Notes: generated from the sequence alone by a model not told the origin. A DNA stretch of 64,000 bases from Nocardia sp. NBC_00508 (GCF_036346875.1 NZ_CP107852.1:6448001-6512000); one strand, 5' to 3'; numbered from the stretch's first letter, positions 34,315 to 42,221 are shown. Numbers and translations are program-made.

Positions 34315-35138
34315 CTCGGATCAGCCCCTTCGTTCGGTTCGGCCGCACCGCGATTCGGCGTGACCGGAGTGCGGTGCAGGCGGCCGGACAGCGAGAAACG
34401 GTCACCGCGGTAGCGGACGTACTCGAGGTCGATGGGCCTGCCTGAATCGGTGTAGGTGAGGCGCTCCAGGAACAGCAGCGGCGAGCCCGGCCGCACCTCG
34501 AGCAGTCCCGCCACCGTCGGATCGGCGGCGACCGCCTCGATCGAGACGGCGGCGGAGCCGAGCGGCATTCCGAGTTCGGCTTCCAGCAGGCCGAACACGT
34601 CGCAGCCGGTCAGATCCAGCTCCAGCAGCGGCACGCCGACATCTGCGGTGAGATAGCTCGCGTCCAGCGACAGTGGTGCGCCGTCGAGGTAGCGGATCCG
34701 CTCCAGCACCACCACCGGCGTGGCCGGTTCCAGTTCCAGCCGTTCGGCGACGATCGGAGTCGCAGGCACCACATCCGCGAGCAGGACCCGGTTGACCACT
34801 CGGTCGCTACCGGTGGCGAAGGTTTCGGCGAGGCCACGGAGACGATCGAGACCCTGGACGGCCTTGTCCGCGACGACGAAGGTGCCCGCACCGGGAACCC
34901 GGTCGACGAGGCCTTCGTCGCGCAGCAGCGTCAGGGCGTCGCGCACGATATTGCGGCTGGTGTCGAAGTCCGCGGCCAACTGCGCTTCGGACGGCAACGG
35001 CCGGTTGCCATAGACGCCGCTGCGGATTCGTGCACGCAGGATGTCCCTGATCCGACGGGCAGGTGCGGTGCGCCGCGTGGTCCCGAGATCCCGGTTGCCG
35101 GTCCTGGGCGGGTGGCCCTGGTACGTCCTGGCTGTCAT
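34311..35138 (-). CDS. GntR-family regulator with UTRA domain
   Basis: 275 residues. Winged helix (ARRIRDILRARIRSGVYGN, LPSEAQLAADFDTSRNIVRD, LRDEGLVDRVPGAGTFV), then a UTRA effector domain (VVVLERIRYLDGAPLSLDAS, LLFLERLTYTDSGRPIDLEY). First gene of the nine-gene operon; its stop overlaps the flavoprotein start (ATGA), so it is most likely the autogenous regulator of uptake and oxidoreductase. The effector probably resembles the transported substrate (inference). Confidence 0.92.
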   Translation of the reverse strand: MTARTYQGHPPRTGNRDLGTTRRTAPARRIRDILRARIRSGVYGNRPLPSEAQLAADFDTSRNIVRDALTLLRDEGLVDRVPGAGTFVVADKAVQGLDRLRGLAETFATGSDRVVNRVLLADVVPATPIVAERLELEPATPVVVLERIRYLDGAPLSLDASYLTADVGVPLLELDLTGCDVFGLLEAELGMPLGSAAVSIEAVAADPTVAGLLEVRPGSPLLFLERLTYTDSGRPIDLEYVRYRGDRFSLSGRLHRTPVTPNRGAAEPNEGADPR

Positions 35139-35254
35139 GGGGCAAATGCTGGAAAGAAATCGTTACGTGCGACGTTTCGCGCAATTACCGAATGGTTACG
35201 CCAGTTATCGATTTTTCCGCAACCGTTCTACCTGCGGAAATGATCGGGGCAGCG

Positions 35255-35343
35255 GCAGTATCACCAGTTGCGGGTGCCCTGTTCGCCGCCACCGGCGGCG
35301 CACCGCGCAAGGATTTCCGTCGGCCCCGAAGGGGGTGCATGAC
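35255..35343. repeat. Dispersed ~90-bp repeat, copy A
   Basis: About 82% identical by eye to 38781-38869. Both contain an uninterrupted 23-base block (gttcgccgccaccggcggcg at its centre, a 6-base inverted repeat GCCGCC/GGCGGC). Here it follows the SGNH-hydrolase scar; in copy B it forms the end of the LysR gene, including the same in-frame stop. Confidence 0.7.
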
Positions 35344-35344
35344 G

Positions 35345-35521
35345 GCGCCGCCGCCACGAACGGCCCGCTGTGGCGCACCGTTCGCTGTAGAACGGGGCGC
35401 CACGATAGGGCAGCAGGGTGCCGCCGGTGATCAGTAGTCCTTCGGCACGCGCGAGTCGGATGAGCTGCCGGTACCCGGTGATCAGCTGTTCGCGGTGACT
35501 TCGGGATTCGGTCGCAGCCAC
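35345..35521 (-). pseudogene. SGNH/GDSL hydrolase fragment
   Basis: Minus-strand frame reads REQLITGYRQLIRLARAEG then LLITGGTLLPYRGAPFYSE, the block-IV region of actinobacterial SGNH hydrolases (usual IGATLTPFEGAPYYTE-type). It breaks off in CATAGRSWRRRRH and continues in repeat copy A. No catalytic GDS or DxxH block is present, so this is a relic. Confidence 0.6.
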
Positions 35522-35556
35522 GGTTCGTCGAGTTCGCTGGCGCCGCTATCGTTGAT

Positions 35557-36054
35557 CTACTGGCCGTCGCGCTGTCGCTGTCCGGCTTCGATCTCGTCCG
35601 CAAGGGCGGATCGCTCGGCCTGATGTCGAGCAAGCAGCGCGGCGCTGTATGCAGTCCATGCGGCATCTTGGGCCGCGGTCATCTGTGCTCCGGCAACTTC
35701 GGATTCGACATCCGGATGGGCGTCGAGGAACCGATGAAACAGCAGGCCCATCTCCCGGCTGTGCCTGCGGTTGAGCTCGATCCGTCGCGGGTCCATCTGT
35801 CGCTGGTCCGCACAGAGCGCCAACTGGTCGAACACGACCAAGGCTATGTTAGTGGGGTCGTCCAGCGGGTGCACCCGCAGTGTGTGATGTGGGTTCGGTT
35901 CATCGTCGAGGATCACGACAGTATCGATCCCGGCCGGTAGGTCGGCGGGCCAATCGATCTCATCGGTGGGCTGCTCGACCAAGACCCGGGCGAGCCTTCC
36001 TCGCAGGCCCGTCTGGTCGTAACGCAGCGGCGTGAGTTCCTGATTCGCGCTCAT
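35557..36054 (-). CDS. Hypothetical protein
   Basis: Not recognised. 165 residues, acidic, soluble, no signal peptide. It begins MSANQELTPLRYDQTGLRGR and has IDTVVILDDEPNPHHTLRVH and ALVVFDQLALCADQRQMDP, suggesting an alternating beta/helix domain, and ends in a charged helix (ALLARHQAERSALADEIEAG). It lies beside the rifamycin element and divergent from helR across 353 bases, but on the opposite side, so a shared function cannot be claimed. Coding character (third-position GC) looks normal. Confidence 0.55.
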   Translation of the reverse strand: MSANQELTPLRYDQTGLRGRLARVLVEQPTDEIDWPADLPAGIDTVVILDDEPNPHHTLRVHPLDDPTNIALVVFDQLALCADQRQMDPRRIELNRRHSREMGLLFHRFLDAHPDVESEVAGAQMTAAQDAAWTAYSAALLARHQAERSALADEIEAGQRQRDGQ

Positions 36055-36143
36055 GTGATGATCGCTCGCGATTCTGGTTCTTACCCGTCAGACCTCGAAT
36101 GGTCGGCAGCGACGGCGGATCATCTTCCCTTCCACCTTCAACG

Positions 36144-36179
36144 TATAACGCACCCGGGGGCTTGCGGCAAGACCCGGGT
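36144..36179 (+). promoter_or_regulatory. Rifamycin-associated element (RAE) with adjacent -10-like hexamer
   Basis: GGGGCTTGCGGCAAGACCC at 36157-36175 differs by one base from the 19-bp inverted repeat described upstream of rifamycin-inducible genes in actinomycetes. Here it is extended by outer arms ACCCGGG (36152-36158) and CCCGGGT (36173-36179). TATAAC lies at 36144-36149. It precedes helR by about 230 bases, matching the known RAE-helR association. The 228 bases between RAE and helR hold no gene I recognise. Confidence 0.85.
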
Positions 36180-36407
36180 CGTGCCGCAGAATCGCTGGCC
36201 GAAGTCGGAAACTGCGGAGAGGGGGTAGCGAAGTGCGTGCGTTGTTGCCCCGAGACCCGCGCTCGAGCGACCGCTGTGGCAGGCACGATCCGCACCGACG
36301 GGGCCACGGTGGCCGCGAAGCTGCTGCTCGACGCGGTCAGCCGAGAAAGGACGCCGGTGTCCGCGTGAACCGCACAAGATCGTTGAGCCACGGAAAGTGA
36401 GGGGCAT
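36180..36407 (+). other. Long leader between RAE and helR
   Basis: No recognised gene. A short frame ends ATVAAKLLLDAVSRERTPVSA near 36368, which could be a gene tail or chance. The leader ends with GTGAGGGG before the helR start. Confidence 0.35.
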
Positions 36408-38609
36408 GTGTCAACTCGAGGGTACGAAGACGAATTGCGGTCCGAGCGTAGCTACGTTGCCGGGCTCTACACGCGACTCGACGCCGAGCGCGCGCGAGCG
36501 AAGGGACAGTACAGCGCGGCGTTGCGCGGAAACGGCGGGACACTCATGGAACGGGATGTCGAGGTACGCGCGCTGGCCGGACAGGTGAAGCGGCTGGACG
36601 TGGCGGACAATGGGCTGTGTTTCGGCCGGTTGGACACCCTTTCGGGCGAACGTTCCTACATCGGCCGGATCGGCTTGTTCGACGAGGAAAACGAGTACGA
36701 ACCGCTGTTGCTCGATTGGCGGGCGCCGGCGGCGCGCGCCTTCTACGTCGCCACCGCCGCCAGCCCGGAGAACATGCGCCGCCGCCGCCAGTTCCACACC
36801 CGCGGGCGTCACGTGGTCGATTTCACCGACGAGGTCCTCGGCCGCCCCGGCGGTAGTGAGCGAGGGGACGCGGCGCTGCTCGCGGCGGTCAACGCGCCGC
36901 GCGGCGACGGGATGCGCGACATCGTGGCAACGATCCAGGCCGAACAGGACCAGATCATCCGGCTCGAACACCCAGGGGTGCTGGTGATCGAGGGCGGCCC
37001 GGGCACCGGGAAGACCGTGGTGGCCCTGCACCGCGTCGCGTACCTGCTCTACACCCAGCGGGAGCGGATGGAACGCCATGGCGTGCTCGTAGTCGGGCCC
37101 AATCCGGCGTTCCTGAACCACATCGGACGCGTTCTACCATCGCTGGGCGAGACGAACGTCGTGTTCATGACTACCGGCGACCTGATGCCCGGTCTGCGCG
37201 TCACCGCCGAGGACACCCCGGACGCCGCGCGGCTCAAGGGCTCGCTGCAGATCCTGGACGTGCTCGCGGCGGCGGTCGCCGATCGGCAGCGTCTGCCGGA
37301 GCATCCGCTGCCGATCGAACTGACCGACGTCACGGTGCGCATCGACGCCGAGACCGCGGAGTGGGCCAGGGAGGAGGCGCGCGCGAGCGGGCTGCCGCAC
37401 AACGAAGCCCGCGCGGTGTTCCGTGAGATCGTCACATGGGTGCTCACCGAACGGGCGATAGCCCGGATCGGCCGGGGCTGGCTGACCCGGGCGGACCGCG
37501 AGGCATGGGAGAACCTGCGGGCGGACCTGGTCGAGGAGCTCGCGGACAACGACCAGTTCAGCGCCGCGCTCGACGAACTCTGGCCGATACTGACGCCGGA
37601 AACACTGTTGGCACAGCTCTACATGTCCTTGGAGCGGTTGCGAGCCGCGGGCGCCGACCGGGTGCTGTTGCGCGCCGATGGCGATGCCTGGACGGTGTCG
37701 GACGTGCCGCTGCTCGACGAACTGGTCGATCTGCTCGGCCGCGACAAGTCGGCCGACCGCGCGGCCGAGCGGGAACAGCAGGCCGAGGCGGAGTACGCGG
37801 CTGGCGTACTGGACATCCTCATCAGCCGCGAGGACCTGATGGACGACGAGGACCACCTGCTCGCCCAGGACATGGTGTACGCCGAGGACCTGGCGGAACG
37901 CTTCGTCGAGCGGGACACCCGTGAACTCGCCGAACGCGCCGCCGCGGACCGGGACTGGACCTACCGGCACGTCGTGGTCGACGAGGCCCAAGAACTGTCC
38001 GAAATGGACTGGCGGGTGCTGATGCGGCGCTGCCCGGGCCGATCCTTCACGGTGGTCGGCGATCTCGCCCAACGCCGGTCGGTCGCCGGAGCGACCTCGT
38101 GGGATGCGATGCTGGAGCGGTATGTGCCCGGCCGCTGGCTCTACCGGTCATTGTCGGTGAACTACCGCACCCCGGCGGAGATCATGACCGTCGCCGCCGC
38201 GCTGCTCGCCGAGTTCGCGCCCGGAGTCCAGCCACCGGAGTCGGTCCGCGCGTGCGGCGTCCAGCCCTGGTCCAGGCGAGTTGCCGAGGACGAACTGTCC
38301 GCTGCCATCGAGGAATTCGAACGCGACGAAGCCGGTCGCGAAGGCACCAGCGTGGTGATCGGGCCGCCGGGTGTGCCAGGCGTGGTGGCGCCGTCGGAGA
38401 CGAAGGGCCTGGAGTACGACGCCGTCCTGGTGGTCGAGCCGGAACGGATCCTCGCCGACGGCCCACGCGGCGCGGCCGAGCTCTACGTGGCCCTCACTCG
38501 CGCCACCCAGCGCCTCGGCGTCCTACACCAGGGCCCATTGCCACACGCTTTGACCGGCCTCGCCGAAAACGGGACACCCGCCCAAGCCGGGAAACAACGG
38601 TTGGCGTAA
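36408..38609 (+). CDS. helR: RNA polymerase recycling motor ATPase HelR (UvrD/HelD-like)
   Basis: 733-residue superfamily-1 ATPase. Long N-terminal helical arm (YEDELRSERSYVAGLYTRLD), Walker A EGGPGTGKTVVALH near residue 196, Walker B VVVDEAQELSEMDW near 524, motif IV SLSVNYRTPAEIM, and C-terminal YVALTRATQRLGVLHQG. HelD-like proteins dislodge stalled RNA polymerase; HelR homologues displace rifamycins from the enzyme and confer tolerance. The RAE upstream marks it as rifamycin-inducible. GTG start at 36408; an overlapping ATG at 36406 is in another frame. Confidence 0.93.
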   Translation: MSTRGYEDELRSERSYVAGLYTRLDAERARAKGQYSAALRGNGGTLMERDVEVRALAGQVKRLDVADNGLCFGRLDTLSGERSYIGRIGLFDEENEYEPLLLDWRAPAARAFYVATAASPENMRRRRQFHTRGRHVVDFTDEVLGRPGGSERGDAALLAAVNAPRGDGMRDIVATIQAEQDQIIRLEHPGVLVIEGGPGTGKTVVALHRVAYLLYTQRERMERHGVLVVGPNPAFLNHIGRVLPSLGETNVVFMTTGDLMPGLRVTAEDTPDAARLKGSLQILDVLAAAVADRQRLPEHPLPIELTDVTVRIDAETAEWAREEARASGLPHNEARAVFREIVTWVLTERAIARIGRGWLTRADREAWENLRADLVEELADNDQFSAALDELWPILTPETLLAQLYMSLERLRAAGADRVLLRADGDAWTVSDVPLLDELVDLLGRDKSADRAAEREQQAEAEYAAGVLDILISREDLMDDEDHLLAQDMVYAEDLAERFVERDTRELAERAAADRDWTYRHVVVDEAQELSEMDWRVLMRRCPGRSFTVVGDLAQRRSVAGATSWDAMLERYVPGRWLYRSLSVNYRTPAEIMTVAAALLAEFAPGVQPPESVRACGVQPWSRRVAEDELSAAIEEFERDEAGREGTSVVIGPPGVPGVVAPSETKGLEYDAVLVVEPERILADGPRGAAELYVALTRATQRLGVLHQGPLPHALTGLAENGTPAQAGKQRLA

Positions 38610-38627
38610 CGAGCTCGACCGGGAGTT

Positions 38628-38675
38628 CGGTACATCTCCTGGGCCACGATGTCCCAGAACGGGGTGGTTTCACCG
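38628..38675 (-). pseudogene. Gamma-glutamylcyclotransferase-like gene scar
   Basis: Twenty-six bases (38628-38653) are identical to 25964-25989 inside the intact gene; the minus-strand frame reads DIVAQEMYRTPG as in DIVAQEMYRAPG. Homology ends at once on both sides, so it is a small relic. Confidence 0.6.
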
Positions 38676-38689
38676 TCGAGGGATTGCTG

Positions 38690-38777
38690 TCGCTGGAGCC
38701 GTGCGTTCCTCGTACCCGCAGGATGTTCCTGATCCGGCGAGGCAGCGCCGTGCGCCGGGTGGTGCCCCGTTGCCGGG
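38690..38777 (-). pseudogene. GntR N-terminal gene scar
   Basis: Minus-strand reading GTTRRTALPRRIRNILRVRG matches GTTRRTAPARRIRDILRARI of the operon regulator encoded at 34311-35138; the DNA is about 80-85% identical to 35030-35100. It is immediately followed by repeat copy B, with the ~110 bases that separate these two elements at the other locus missing. Confidence 0.6.
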
Positions 38778-38780
38778 ATA

Positions 38781-38869
38781 GCAGTTTCACCGGTTGCCTG
38801 CGCCAGGTTCGCCGCCACCGGCGGCGCACTGGGCCAAGATTTCCGCCGGTCCCGACGGGGGCGCCTGGC
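38781..38869. repeat. Dispersed ~90-bp repeat, copy B (end of LysR gene)
   Basis: Counterpart of copy A at 35255-35343. Here it codes in frame for the last residues of the LysR protein (APPSGPAEILAQCAAGGGE). In copy A the same frame reads APPSGPTEILARCAAGGGE and ends at an equivalent stop. Confidence 0.7.
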
Positions 38870-39716
38870 GACGCCAGATCGCGCGGAACTTTCTCGTGAG
38901 CACAACCGAGTTCGCCACGGGCACCTCCGCGAGGGTTCCGCTGGCCAGGTCGGGCGCCGCGATCAATCGGCTCAGCACCGCGGGCGCGACACCCGACCGC
39001 GCCGACGCGACGATCGCCGCCGCCGAGCCCAGCTCGGCGGCGGGGGGAGCAGGCTGGCATTCCGCACCAAGGATCTCCCACACCGTGTCGCGGGTTCCCG
39101 AGCCCGGCTCGCGCCACAGCAGCGGGGTGATGGCGAGTTCGCGCAACGTCACCGGACGGCGGCGACGCGCCCACGGATGGTCCGGCGCGACCACGACGAC
39201 GAGTTCGTCTGCTCCGAGCACCCGACTGCCGAGGCCGGGTGGCGGGTGCGGACCCTCCACGAACCCGATGTCCGCCTCGGCATTCCGGACCAGCTCGGCG
39301 ACATGCCGGGTGTTGTCCACTTCGAGGGATACGGCCACGTCCGGACACGATGCGCGCAAGGCGGTGAGCCACTGCGGAATTCGGTGGTCGGCAATGGTTT
39401 TCGACGCGGCGATCCGCAGGTGCGGCACCTGCGCGGCGTGCAGGGCGGCCACCCCGGCGCCAAAGGCGCGCGCGGCCTCCAGCACCCCGCGTGCATGCCC
39501 TACGACGACGCGTCCCGCGTCGGTGAGCGCCGAGCCGGTCGGACCGCGATCCAGCAACCGTAGCCGCAGCCGCCGCTCCAGGGCGCTGATCCGCATACTC
39601 GCCGCGGGCTGGCTGATGCCGTGCCTGCGCGCGGCCGCGCCGAGACTGCCCAGCTCCGCGACGGAGACGAGCAGATCGAGCACCTCCAGATCAGGTGTCC
39701 CGGGCGGCAGCGTCAT
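38787..39716 (-). CDS. LysR-family transcriptional regulator
   Basis: 309 residues from the ATG at 39716. HTH: LEVLDLLVSVAELGSLGAAA, RRHGISQPAASMRISALERR, LLDRGPTGSALTDAGRVVV. Effector domain: LRIAASKTIADHRIPQWL, VSLEVDNTRHVAELVRNAEA, DIGFVEGPHPPPGLGSR. The last 25 residues lie in a dispersed repeat and may replace the original C-terminus. Divergent from a YeiH-type transporter gene across 118 bases; LysR genes beside yeiH are common (family knowledge), so it likely controls it. Confidence 0.9.
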   Translation of the reverse strand: MTLPPGTPDLEVLDLLVSVAELGSLGAAARRHGISQPAASMRISALERRLRLRLLDRGPTGSALTDAGRVVVGHARGVLEAARAFGAGVAALHAAQVPHLRIAASKTIADHRIPQWLTALRASCPDVAVSLEVDNTRHVAELVRNAEADIGFVEGPHPPPGLGSRVLGADELVVVVAPDHPWARRRRPVTLRELAITPLLWREPGSGTRDTVWEILGAECQPAPPAAELGSAAAIVASARSGVAPAVLSRLIAAPDLASGTLAEVPVANSVVLTRKFRAIWRRQAPPSGPAEILAQCAAGGGEPGAGNR

Positions 39717-39834
39717 GAGCAGATTATGCGCACCCGACGATTCCGCGGCATCGGCCACCCCATCAGCGCGGCTTATGAGGTCCTGCGCTCTCGATGGCTA
39801 CCGGAACACTTCGCCGGTCACGATTGTCTAGAAG

Positions 39835-40827
39835 ATGACATCTCTTCGCCGGCATGGTCCCGGTGTTCTCGTCGCGGCGGTGCTCGCCACCGTGGCGATC
39901 CTCCTGGGCACCGTGCTGCCCGTCATCGGCGGGCCCGTGCTCGCATTGCTCGGTGGCGCGATGTTCGGCGTGTTCACTCACCGAACCCACGACGAGCGTT
40001 TCGCTTCCGGGCTGGCGATGACCCAGCAGCATCTGCTGGGCGCGGCCATTGTCGTGCTCGGGCTCGGCCTGCCCGTCGCGGCGGTGGTCAGCGTGGGCCG
40101 TCGCACGGCGATCGTGCTGATCGGCACCCTGCTCGTCGGCGCGCTCGCCGCGCTCGTCGTCGGTCGCTTGCTCGCCCTCGACCGGGAATCGGCCATCCTG
40201 GTGGCGGTGGGCACCACTATCTGCGGAGCTTCCGCGATCGCCGCTGCCACGGCGGTCATCAAACCCGACCGAGATCGCGTCGCCTACGCTCTCGGCACCA
40301 TCTTCGTCTTCAATGTCGTTGCCGTCCTTGTTTATCCACCCCTCGGCCACCTGTTCGGCCTGTCCCAGGAGGCATTCGGCCTCTGGGCGGGTACCGCGAT
40401 CAACGACACGTCCTCGGTGCTCGCAGCAGGCGTGACCTTCGGTTCCGCCGCGGCGCATTTCGCCGTCATCGTCAAGCTGGTGCGCAGCCTGGCGATCGTC
40501 CCGATGTGCGTCGGGCTGCATCTCGGGATGCGGCGCAACACCGGCACCACGAGCACACCGCTGTGGCGCACCGTTCCGCCCTTCGTCGTGCTGTTCCTCG
40601 CCGCTTCCGGCATCGCGGGCGCGGGCGTCGTCCCGCCCTCGTGGACCACCCCCCTCGGCCACGTCAGCGCTTGGCTGATCGCCGCGGTCCTCGCCGCCAT
40701 AGGAACCACGTTGACCTGGCAGCGACTGCGCAGTGCCGGATACCGCCCGCTGCTGTTCGGTGGCATCCTCGCCATCGCCCTCGGTTCTTCCAGTCTCGCA
40801 CTGCAATTCGCAACCGGCTGGCGGTGA
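39835..40827 (+). CDS. YeiH-family (UPF0324) putative sulfate exporter
   Basis: 330 residues, about ten membrane helices. Family landmarks: HLLGAAIVVLGLGLPVAAV, TTICGASAIAAATAVIKPD (the conserved CG-SAIAA motif), IFVFNVVAVLVYPPLGHL, WAGTAINDTSSVLAAG and VKLVRSLAIVPMCVGL. Substrate specificity of the family is not firmly established; sulfate or sulfonate export has been proposed. ATG at 39835. Divergent from a LysR regulator. Confidence 0.88.
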   Translation: MTSLRRHGPGVLVAAVLATVAILLGTVLPVIGGPVLALLGGAMFGVFTHRTHDERFASGLAMTQQHLLGAAIVVLGLGLPVAAVVSVGRRTAIVLIGTLLVGALAALVVGRLLALDRESAILVAVGTTICGASAIAAATAVIKPDRDRVAYALGTIFVFNVVAVLVYPPLGHLFGLSQEAFGLWAGTAINDTSSVLAAGVTFGSAAAHFAVIVKLVRSLAIVPMCVGLHLGMRRNTGTTSTPLWRTVPPFVVLFLAASGIAGAGVVPPSWTTPLGHVSAWLIAAVLAAIGTTLTWQRLRSAGYRPLLFGGILAIALGSSSLALQFATGWR

Positions 40828-40902
40828 CCGGGACCACGCCGAGCCGTTTCGCCACGGGCGACAACACGTCGGCGACGTCTCCAATAGCCCGCTCGCAGAG
40901 TT

Positions 40903-41324
40903 GTGGACATCTTGCGGTGCAGGGTTCCCACCGGGAACTCTCTGGTTACCGGCGCCACCGGAAACACCGGCCGCCACGCGGTGATAGAGCTGGTGCGCCG
41001 AGGAGAGCGCGTTCGGGCGCTGACGCGGAATCCTGCTGCGGCTGCGAATGCGTTCTCGCCGGAGGAGTGTCTGGCGGGCACGCATATCGCGCCGAGACGC
41101 TGGACGCGGCACTCGAAGGAGTCAGCCGACTGCGTATCACCGACACGGCGGGGCTCGCCGAAATCGGTCCAGAGTTGATGCGGCGGGCAGTCGACGCGGG
41201 TGTGCGGCGTATCACCGGGGTGGTGGGGTCGGGCCGGTTCGGAGTCGTTGACGCCGCGGGAACGGATCGCGATCCACGAGAACCTGAAGACGTTGTTCGG
41301 GAGGAACTCGTTCCCGCCGCGTGA
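40903..41324 (+). pseudogene. NmrA-like NAD(P)-binding protein, frameshifted and shortened
   Basis: One frame gives NSLVTGATGNTGRHAVIEL then VRRGERVRALTRNPAAA, the N-terminal Rossmann motif of NmrA-like reductases. Near 41080-41100 the similarity passes to another frame: ETLDAALEGVSRLRITDTAG and LMRRAVDAGVRRITGVVGSG. No frame joins the two, the part between them is much shorter than usual, and the C-terminal substrate domain is absent. Confidence 0.7.
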
Positions 41325-41361
41325 CGAAGCCCCTGGCGTTCGATCAGCCAGGGGCTTCGTC
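41323..41361. terminator. Strong hairpin terminator
   Basis: Perfect 15-base stem GACGAAGCCCCTGGC (41323-41337) / GCCAGGGGCTTCGTC (41347-41361) with a 9-base loop. No T-run. It lies just after a minus-strand relic stop codon (41376-41378) and after the NmrA pseudogene, so it can act in both directions. Confidence 0.8.
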
Positions 41362-41375
41362 GTGCCGAATCCTGT

Positions 41376-41438
41376 TCAGGCCTTGACCAATTCGGCGGTG
41401 ATAGGCACGGAAGATCCGCCGTCGGCGCCGTAACTCAC
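41376..41438 (-). pseudogene. Relic 3' end of a lost gene
   Basis: Minus-strand codons read VSYGADGGSSVPITAELVKA then TGA, followed by the strong hairpin. This looks like the natural end of a vanished gene whose body has been replaced by the DUF8020 gene starting its stop at 41440. I do not recognise the family. Confidence 0.4.
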
Positions 41439-41439
41439 G

Positions 41440-42204
41440 CTATTTGGGTGGTGTGACCGGTTGTGCGGGGTCTTTGCAGTAGGGGAGGTCGGGTGGGCAG
41501 GGTGCGAGGATGGTGGAGAAGTACTGGATGGCGGAGAACAGGGTGATGGGTCCGCCGGCCACGACGAGCCCGATCATGGAGCCGACTGCGCCGAGGGTGG
41601 CTGCGCCGAGGACGCAGCCGGCGATGGTGGCGCCGACGAAGGGCACGAGCAGGACGATGAGGGGGCTGGTGATCGCGGCGCCTGCTGCGGCGCCGACGAG
41701 GCAGCCGGCGCCGGCGCCGAGGACGGCGCCCAGGACGGCGCTGACGGCGGCGGCGATGGCGGCGCGTTGGGCGAAGACGCCGAGGGCTTGGCCGTCGCGG
41801 GGTGTGAAGGATTCGGCGACTTGTGTGGCGGCTTGGTCTGTGGTGATGATCTCGTTCGGGGTGACGGCCTGTGTCGGACGACCGTCGGTCTTGGATGGGG
41901 TGAGTGTGGCTGTGGTGCCATCGATTTGGGCGTTGACCGGGTAGGCGATGTTGTCGATGCGGTAGGTGAGTGGGATGGCGGCGACGGGTTGGTCGGTGGT
42001 GTCGGTGAGGACGAGTTGATCGTCGACGAGTTTCAGTTTTCCATCGCTGGTGGTCAGTACGGCGGAATCGCCGCGGCGGCTGACTTCGTAGTGCACGGCG
42101 GCCTGGTCGTCGGGGGGTTGCGGGGTGGCGTGGGCTGTGGCGGTGGTGATTGCGATGGCTGTCGCGGCGAGCGCGGCGGCGGCGGCGGTGGTGGTTTTCC
42201 TCAT
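41440..42204 (-). CDS. Secreted DUF8020-like protein with glycine-zipper C-terminus
   Basis: 254 residues from the ATG at 42204 (GGAACCAGAAG before it); an ATG seven codons upstream has no ribosome site. Signal peptide RKTTTAAAAALAATAIAITT then ATAHA. The beta domain includes IPLTYRIDNIAYPVNAQIDG, typical of the nocardial DUF8020 family. Next comes a long glycine/alanine-rich hydrophobic region (VLGAVLGAGAGCLVGAAAGA and CVLGAATLGAVGSMIGLVVA), and the end CPPDLPYCKDPAQPVTPPK has two further cysteines. Same architecture as the protein at 14552-15079. Role unknown, probably envelope. Confidence 0.75.
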   Translation of the reverse strand: MRKTTTAAAAALAATAIAITTATAHATPQPPDDQAAVHYEVSRRGDSAVLTTSDGKLKLVDDQLVLTDTTDQPVAAIPLTYRIDNIAYPVNAQIDGTTATLTPSKTDGRPTQAVTPNEIITTDQAATQVAESFTPRDGQALGVFAQRAAIAAAVSAVLGAVLGAGAGCLVGAAAGAAITSPLIVLLVPFVGATIAGCVLGAATLGAVGSMIGLVVAGGPITLFSAIQYFSTILAPCPPDLPYCKDPAQPVTPPK

Positions 42205-42221
42205 CTTCTGGTTCCTTGAAT

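Noticed and set aside
32695..34413. 572-codon plus-strand frame opposite the flavoprotein
   Set aside because: Shadow of the flavoprotein gene; the sense strand carries clear FAD motifs and operon overlaps.
41323..41361. Transposon end or attachment site
   Set aside because: The 15-bp inverted repeat is better explained as a terminator following a stop codon; no partner copy was found in the window.
41461..42219. Plus-strand open frame rich in Gly, Asp and Glu
   Set aside because: Antisense to the DUF8020 gene; low-complexity product, no start signals.
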